DNA of 64,000 bases. Origin: Flaccisagitta enflata. Lineage: Eukaryota; Chaetognatha; Sagittoidea; Aphragmophora. How positions within the stretch are numbered: position 1 is the stretch's first letter; each line of letters opens with the position of its first letter. The notes below the pieces were generated by a model, which ran no database searches, had not been told where the DNA came from, and saw nothing but the letters and a program-made list of their open reading frames with translations. The position numbers were made by a program, and so were the translations under genes. Location: the NCBI GenBank assembly GCA_965153355.1, contig OZ231126.1:93806001-93870000 (forward strand), in the 5' to 3' direction. Below are positions 57,735 to 64,000 of the stretch, piece after piece.

Positions 57735-58408
57735 GGACATCCGGGGCTGATATTCGGGGCTGACATCCGGGGCTGACATCCAGGGCTGACATCCGGGGCT
57801 AACATCCCGGGCTGACATCTGGGGCTAACATCCAGGGCTGACATCCGGGGCTGACATCCGGGGCTGACATCCAGGGCTGACATCCAGGGCTGACATCCGG
57901 GGCTAACATCCAGGGCTGACATCCGGGGCTAACATCCAGGGCTGACATCCAGGGCTGACATCCAGGGCTGACATCCGGGGCTGACATCCAGGGCTAACAT
58001 CCTGGGCTGACATCCGGGGCTGACATCCGGGGCTAACATCCAGGGCTGACTTCCGGGGCTGACATCCAGGGCTAACATCCAGGGCTGACATCCAGGGCTA
58101 ATATCCAGGGCTGACATCCAGGGCTGACATCCAGGGCTAACATCCAGGGCTGACATCCGGGGCTAACATCTGGGGCTGACATCCGGGGCTGACGTCCGGG
58201 GCTAACATCCGGGGTTAACATCCAGGGCTGACTTCCGGGGCTGACATCCAGGGCTAACATCCAGGGCCGACATCCAGGGCTAATATCCAGGGCTGACATC
58301 CAGGGCTGACATCCAGGGCTAACATCCAGGGCTGACATCCGGGGCTAACATCTGGGGCTGACATCCGGGGCTGATGTCCGGGGCTAACATCCGGGGTTAA
58401 CATCCAAG
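57735..58408 (-). repeat. 13-bp minisatellite with a 182-bp higher-order period
   Basis: About 50 units of GGGCTGACATCCA/GGGGCTAACATCC type. The variant CTGACTTCC recurs at 58046 and 58228, exactly 182 bp apart (14 units), with matching neighbours on both sides. Minus-strand frames read a 13-residue ALDVSPGCQPW-like repeat in all three frames because 13 is not a multiple of three. Not taken as a gene. Confidence 0.93.
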
Positions 58409-58905
58409 GCGGTAAAACCAGTTGAAGAATGCCGATGACAGAAGACTGTTTACATGTAGGGGAGGAGTGAAAGGCGAGTCCTTGAAGAGACTCCAGGGAG
58501 GAAATCCGAGAGTCAAGTAAAAAGAAATGTTCACTCTTACATGAATCAGAGAGCACCTTGGGACTCATCTCAGTGGATTCTCACTCTTTGTTTTTTACTA
58601 TCTTGCTTTAGAAAGTATAGCACCATGCTTTTTAGCTTTATTAACACTAAACATCATTTTTTTTAAATGATGAACGTACTACTTTAATCTAGAGCAACTG
58701 GTTGAATATGGTAAATATATCATTCAACAAAACATTGTTGATAATTTCTCTTTCTTTGAAATATACTGATGATATAGGTTTTTGGTGATATACTTGTATC
58801 TTGGGCATTGAAATTGAGCTACATCCTATGTCAGAATAGCGCAAAATGACCTCGTCCCCCCCCCCCCAAAAAAAAAGAATGAAATAAAAGCGACACTAAT
58901 GAAAT

Positions 58906-59110
58906 GCTTTGGGCAACGGTCTAAAGGGGGAGAAAATCCTGTAGAACACAGAGGGAATCTGTTTGTTCATTTAGCTGACCATCTGTTCATCTGTGGGTTC
59001 CTTCCCTCCCAGGCACAGATTCAAGCCTCCCAGACGTAGATCTGAGCTTCCAAGTGCAGACCCAGATTATGGTCTCTAAGGCACAGATCTTTGCTTAGCT
59101 TACATGGGTG
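58906..59110 (+). mobile_element. GCAGCGGCCC-family element, copy 9 (partial)
   Basis: TTTGGGCAACGGTCTAAAGG, GTAGAACACAGAGGGAATCT, then CCCAGGCACAGATTCAAGCC-type core units. No mirror end. Confidence 0.55.
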
Positions 59111-59783
59111 CAGCAGATCATGTACTCACTTTGGGTTGGCTTTTAGTGCTTTAGTCCCAGTGTGTGGATAATTGAAGCAGTCTTTCAACAAAGCGGCTAC
59201 TCGATACCTTCTTCACAACGTGCAGTGCAGTGCAGAGCAGTGCCATTTCATCCCTTGTGCTACCTTGATCAAAGGTCTTCGTCCACCCTGGGAAAAAGTT
59301 AATTATTCATAAAACACTAAAGAATATATTGATTTTTTGCATTCACATTTTGTATGAGTTCTTTTTGGAGTAATAAGTGCTTATTTGTATCTTGGAAATT
59401 ATTTGTTTTGTCATTTTAGATAATTTTCTTAGAGCTTATCAAACCGTTAAAGAAAATTTTTTTCAGATTTTCTATCAAAGGAGTATTATGTTTACAACAC
59501 ATCATTTCTGATCCACTATTGGTTAGTTGACTAAATTTTTAAGCTACAAAGGCTCATTATTATGTAAATGCAAGATGATTGACTTTTTGCTGGCATAAAA
59601 TAGCTCAAGCATGCATCATTATCATAAAAATTTGAATGAAATAAAACTGGTTAATCTTTTTCTGCATTCTTAGAAATAGTAAGTTACATTCAAAATGTCT
59701 TCAACTTTTTACGGTTAAAGCTACAGAGACCGGATTGGTTGCATCTGAAAGATTTTTTGATCTTGTTTTTGAATCTCACCAAT
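59111..59783. other. Unique AT-rich stretch
   Basis: Only a short GTGCAGTGCAGTGCAGAGCA repeat near 59220 is seen. Confidence 0.4.
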
Positions 59784-59998
59784 TTTTAGTCGCGTGCACG
59801 CAACTCTACAACCCGCTTTGTCCGTCGGTTGGTCGGTCGGTCGGTCGATCGGTCGGTTGGTTGGTCGGTCGGTCACACTTTACTTTTTTTTATGATTTTA
59901 CTTCTTTGACCTCACTGCTTCTGCCCAAATGATCTGGTGACCTCAAATATGGCCCCTGCCCACCCGCACTTTGGTAGCCGTGTATCCGGCCTTGTTTA
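59784..59998 (+). mobile_element. Palindrome-end family copy (main type)
   Basis: AGTCGCGTGCACGCAACTCT, GGTCGGTCGGTCGATCGG, CACACTTTACTTTTTTTTAT, then CACCCGCACTTTGGTAGCCG, a five-base loss within the distal arm, and GTGTATCCGGCCTTGTTT. Confidence 0.9.
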
Positions 59999-60360
59999 TA
60001 TTTATTTTGTTTTGATGCATATTTATTAGTGATAACAGGTGGACGAAGACTTTTGATCAAGGTAGTAAATACGGTATAGATAACCACCTAATTGACACTT
60101 ATGTTGTTCATCACCAGGCGCTTTGACTAAATATTGTTGGAGCCTTTAAGTTCAGGAGGTTTCCGTACCATTTCATAGTGGAATGCACCAAAAAGAATTT
60201 GGAGGTCATCGAATGTCGGGAAATTAGCGCAGCCACCCCCCTCGTATCCCGTTGATAATATACAGGAAGGATTTTTGACCTCTATGGTCCCCTATACTTT
60301 ACTATAGAAAATAGGGGGTAAGGCGGCAGCAATTTCCCGACATCTGACGACCTCCGAACT

Positions 60361-60609
60361 TTTTTAGTCGCGTGCACGCGACTCTATGACCAACTCTGTC
60401 GGTCTGTCGGTCAGTCGGTCCGTCGGTCGGGCCGTAACTCTTAGCTTTTTTTGTCATTTTAAGTTATTTTAAGTTATTTTAAGTTATTTTAAGTTATTTA
60501 TAGTAATTTTAAGTCAATTTACATTTAGTCTTTTAGTCTTTTGGTCTTTTATAATTTTAGTCTTATGGTCTTAACAACCGCACGCGACTGTAAGATGTTG
60601 GCCTTGTTT
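60361..60609 (+). mobile_element. Palindrome-end family copy, TTTTAAGTTA-core subtype
   Basis: AGTCGCGTGCACGCGACTCT, GGTCCGTCGGTCGG, TTTTAAGTTATTTTAAGTTA, CGCACGCGACTGTAAGATGT, TGGCCTTGTTTG. Confidence 0.9.
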
Positions 60610-60863
60610 GGTGCATATGCATTCTACCATGAAATGGTGCGCACACGCCGTGCTCCGTGCCTATATCTTGCATACAGTACGGCCATCGTTGATGTCTTTA
60701 CGCATTATCATTTCTGGTCGCTCCACGTCTGCGTCTGCTGTGGAGGCTTTATTAACGAGAGATAATTCTCAGCGTATTCGATATCAATTATCATACAGAA
60801 ATATTCGATGAAGTGTTTGGCTTGCCAAAATTTAAGTAATTCTAGTCTCTACTCCGGAAATGA

Positions 60864-61167
<304 letters not shown>

Positions 61168-61298
61168 AGATTTGAGATGGTATCTTATTCTATTTCGTAT
61201 TTATTTTCCAACTCTTGCGCTCAGTTATTCGCTAAGAACGTTCTTGCACATTAAGTTCCTCAGAGGATACACGTGTTTTTATAACCTTTTCTCCTTGC

Positions 61299-61535
<237 letters not shown>

Positions 61536-61729
61536 TCTCACTCGCAACAAAAACAGTGAAAGAGATACACTTATATTGTGCAGAAGAATTGTGGAAAAAG
61601 AGAAATGGGATTTATTGGAAGGACCAAAAGGAAGGGAATAAATGAGTCAAATTTGTGGTCAGGCATTTTTTTGGAGAAATTCTAAGGTTGACTCACGACA
61701 AAACAATTCACCGATTGGAAAAAAAAGAG

Positions 61730-61910
61730 GAACTCTCCTCCTCCTCCTCCTCCTTCTCCTCCGAGGCAGGGCCACAGGCCTTTTGAGAGTTTGAGAGCTC
61801 TCTGAGAGTTTGAGAGTCTGGGAGGGTTCTCCAAGGACTCTTTGAAACTCTTCAAGCTCATACTCCTCTCTGAGAGCTCTCTTTGGAGGAAGCTCTGAGA
61901 GCTTTCACTA
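61730..61910. repeat. GAGAGTTTGAGAG-type local repeats
   Basis: TCTCTGAGAGTTTGAGAGTC and AGAGCTCTCT motifs repeat in both senses, preceded by CTCCTCCTCCTCCTCC. Confidence 0.6.
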
Positions 61911-62104
61911 AACCATGGATCTGCATTGCTCTGGTTGCCCAAAACCATTTGTCCTAATAACTGTATTTACCAGTAATGGCGGCTGTTGCCGTGAGGAAAA
62001 AAGTCATAAGCATTGGTTACTTTTGACCAAGCTTTTGTCTTTAGTCACTGCAAATCTTTTTTTTCTATTAGATCAAATCAAGAGCAATTGTATGTATTGA
62101 TTGC

Positions 62105-62540
62105 GCAGAAAATCAAAGAAAAATAGGACTGAACTAAATGAGCAAGATGAGCTAAAGTGCTCAAAACCACTCAACCAGACAATCAGTTATGCTCACTGAC
62201 ATGCTTTCTTGTATTTACATGCTCCCATCAAAACATTTATTTATCCCAGTAAAAATCAGGAAAGAAAAGACTGAGCTGAATGAGCTAAGTGAGCTAAAAT
62301 GCTTAAAAACACCCTCACAAATGAGCAGTTATGCTCACCGATATGTTTTTTTGTATCTGCTTTCTTAAACATGTATCAAAATATTTATCAATTTATTACA
62401 TTTAAAATAAAAAAAAAAATCCGAGCTAAATGAGCTAAATGAGCTGGAATCCTCCATAACACCCTCATAGATAAGCAGCTATGCTCATAAATATGTTTTC
62501 TTGTATCTGTATGCTCAAACAAACATAAATACACTCCTTT
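62105..62540 (+). repeat. Three ~146-bp tandem units
   Basis: AAATGAGC.A.ATGAGCTA followed by CAGTTATGCTCA and TTTTCTTGTATCTG-type sequence recurs from about 62107, 62253 and 62400. Confidence 0.82.
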
Positions 62541-63455
62541 TTTGATCCTACTCAAAATCATAAAAAATCGAAAAAAATTCAATTCACAATTTTCACAAAT
62601 AAATCTTTAAAAAATCATAACGCGAAAAATATTTGTCGTAGAGCATTCTGCTTGGCACCAAATGAAAGAGAATTATTAGATTTACTTACCCTATCAATTT
62701 CATTAGAGGGACCATTCGGTCAGTGGAGATTCCCAACTTTCCCATAAGAAAATGAAAACCCTGTTTCTCTCGAATATGTCAATATGTCGAAGACTGACTT
62801 CGACTTTTTTCCCGATTATTCAAGTAATCTAAAAAATAGAAATTTAAATGATTTCTAAGAGATCTGGAAATAACATATCATTAAATCAGGTCAAATAAAC
62901 ACTAAAAACTGTAGAAATTTGGGATCAAAGAAACCTGGATGTTAAATCCAAAATGGTGATTATTTAGGTGACAAAAAGGCAGTAATCCACTGTAATCCAC
63001 CATAATGCAGTTTTGTGGATGTTTGGAAACAAGATTCTAATGCTTTCTAGAAAAATGAAAATCATGTTTTGGATAAATCTTAGCATGCTCAAAACATTAC
63101 CTCATCATGATTATGCCCTGAATTTGCTTGATGATTTCACATTTTGGGTTAAAAAGAGGAGGAGGACTGGGAGGACTTCTTCCACACCAAAGAGACGGAG
63201 CTGGAGAATGATTTTGTTTATGGTAAAAGCCAAAAAATCATTGAAATGATTTAGTGGTCCCTCCAAGCTCTAAATCACTCCAAAAGTAGCTCTCAAAAGC
63301 CCTGTGGCCCTAATTGTCTCCTCCTCCTCCTCCTCCTCCTCCTCCGCATTTAAAGAACAAAACAAGTGTTCTTCTCCTTCAAATTTTCGAGTCTTTTTCC
63401 AAACCAACTCTCCATCACTTTCTCTCACCATTGCAGAAAACTTCTGACCGTACGG
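62541..63455. other. AT-rich stretch, nothing assigned
   Basis: Short frames only. A CTCCTCCTCCTCC run lies at 63320-63345. Confidence 0.4.
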
Positions 63456-63740
63456 CAAAGTGCCCGAGCACACGAGCATTGCTCGTAGGCAGCAAGGTAG
63501 TTTTGTAGGCAGGAAATAAAAAAATATGAAGAATCTATCATGGAAATATATAAAAAAAAAGAATTTTTTACTCTGAACATCAAATTTTTGTTTTTCTGAG
63601 TTTCCAATTGGTTGGATTTGCGAGAGATTTAAAAGAAAAATGTATTTCTGACCCGAGAATGTATCAGAAATGTTTGATAATTATTCAATTCTATTGTAGG
63701 CAGGAAAATCTTGCTTGTAGGCAGCTAAAAATTTTGCCGG
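63456..63740 (+). repeat. Dispersed repeat GTGCCCGAGCACACGAGCAT, copy 2
   Basis: GTGCCCGAGCACACGAGCAT, CGTAGGCAGCAAGG, GTAGGCAGGAAA units at 63500 and 63700, ending GTAGGCAGCTAAAAATTTTG. Confidence 0.6.
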
Positions 63741-64000
63741 GCCCTTACTTCTGATCCCTGAAGAGGAGCTGAACTGTCTTTGGTTTGAACTAGATTATAC
63801 TGATTTCTTACATGAATGAATGAATCTAATTTCGAAGTCGAGTCTAAGTGACTTTTTTACAGAAATAGAAAATTTCAATTTGAGGTCATTTCCACAATAA
63901 ACCGGCCCTGCTGAAATTCATGATGTTACAGGTAGAAATATTGTTTTTATTATGCTAATCCCTTTTTTTCATGATAAAAACTGTTTTGAGACATTACTTG

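Noticed and set aside
57735-58408. CRISPR-like array
   Set aside because: Units are contiguous 13-mers without spacers and the context is eukaryotic.
57581-58568. ALDVSPGCQPW repeat proteins
   Set aside because: Three equivalent frames from a 13-bp minisatellite; no start context, no flanking coding sequence.
60541-60811. Two overlapping frames after the element at 60361
   Set aside because: About 70 residues each, no recognisable motif; SGRSTSASAVEALLTRDN looked protein-like but could not be supported.

Overview
The window is eukaryotic, almost certainly metazoan nuclear DNA: one interrupted gene with GT..AG introns, AT-rich unique sequence, very many long microsatellites and dense layers of short non-autonomous transposons. 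The species cannot be named from sequence alone. A marine invertebrate is my inference, from an ankyrin-TIR protein in a DNA-transposon and simple-repeat background. No rRNA, tRNA, CRISPR or bacterial-type operon was recognised.

The one well-supported gene is on the + strand at 5350-14501. Seven exons join with matching phases into an ankyrin-repeat protein followed by a short linker domain and the N-terminal part of a TIR domain, so probably a cytosolic signalling or innate-immunity protein. Its introns carry a (GA)n, a (GTT)n, a (CT)n tract that directly forms a splice acceptor's pyrimidine tract, and at least four inverted-repeat elements. At 650-2110 a degraded copy of exon 6, split by a TA-flanked insertion, indicates a paralogue to the left. 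On the minus strand at 7193-9368, inside intron 1, lies a broken multi-domain coding relic split by a foldback element.

The rest, about 14.5-64 kb, is repeat territory. (1) About 30 copies of a small element family have one end carrying a palindrome (AGTCGCGTGCACGCGACT in the main type) and the other ending GGCCTTGTT. Between subfamilies the palindrome and a distal complementary segment change together. Cores carry (CGGT)n and private tandem repeats. (2) A second family starts GGGCAGCGGCCCC, has foldback ends, a core of degenerate ~20-bp repeats, and a tail with GGTACCGCTGACCAT. (3) Long-inverted-repeat elements fall into several target-site classes: TA (Tc1/mariner-like), 8 bp (hAT-like), 9 bp (Mutator-like), and a 4.1-kb element with kilobase arms. 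(4) Decayed autonomous relics: a Tc1-like transposase C-terminus at 42.3-43.0 kb and a non-LTR reverse transcriptase C-terminus at 49.9-50.3 kb. (5) Satellites and minisatellites: an ATATC-type array, a 13-bp array with a 182-bp higher-order period, 146-bp and 174-bp repeats, and some twenty (CT/GA)n arrays.

Nested insertions give a relative chronology at several places (0.7-2.1 kb, 15.2-16.6 kb, 45.4-46.8 kb, 51.2-52.0 kb).
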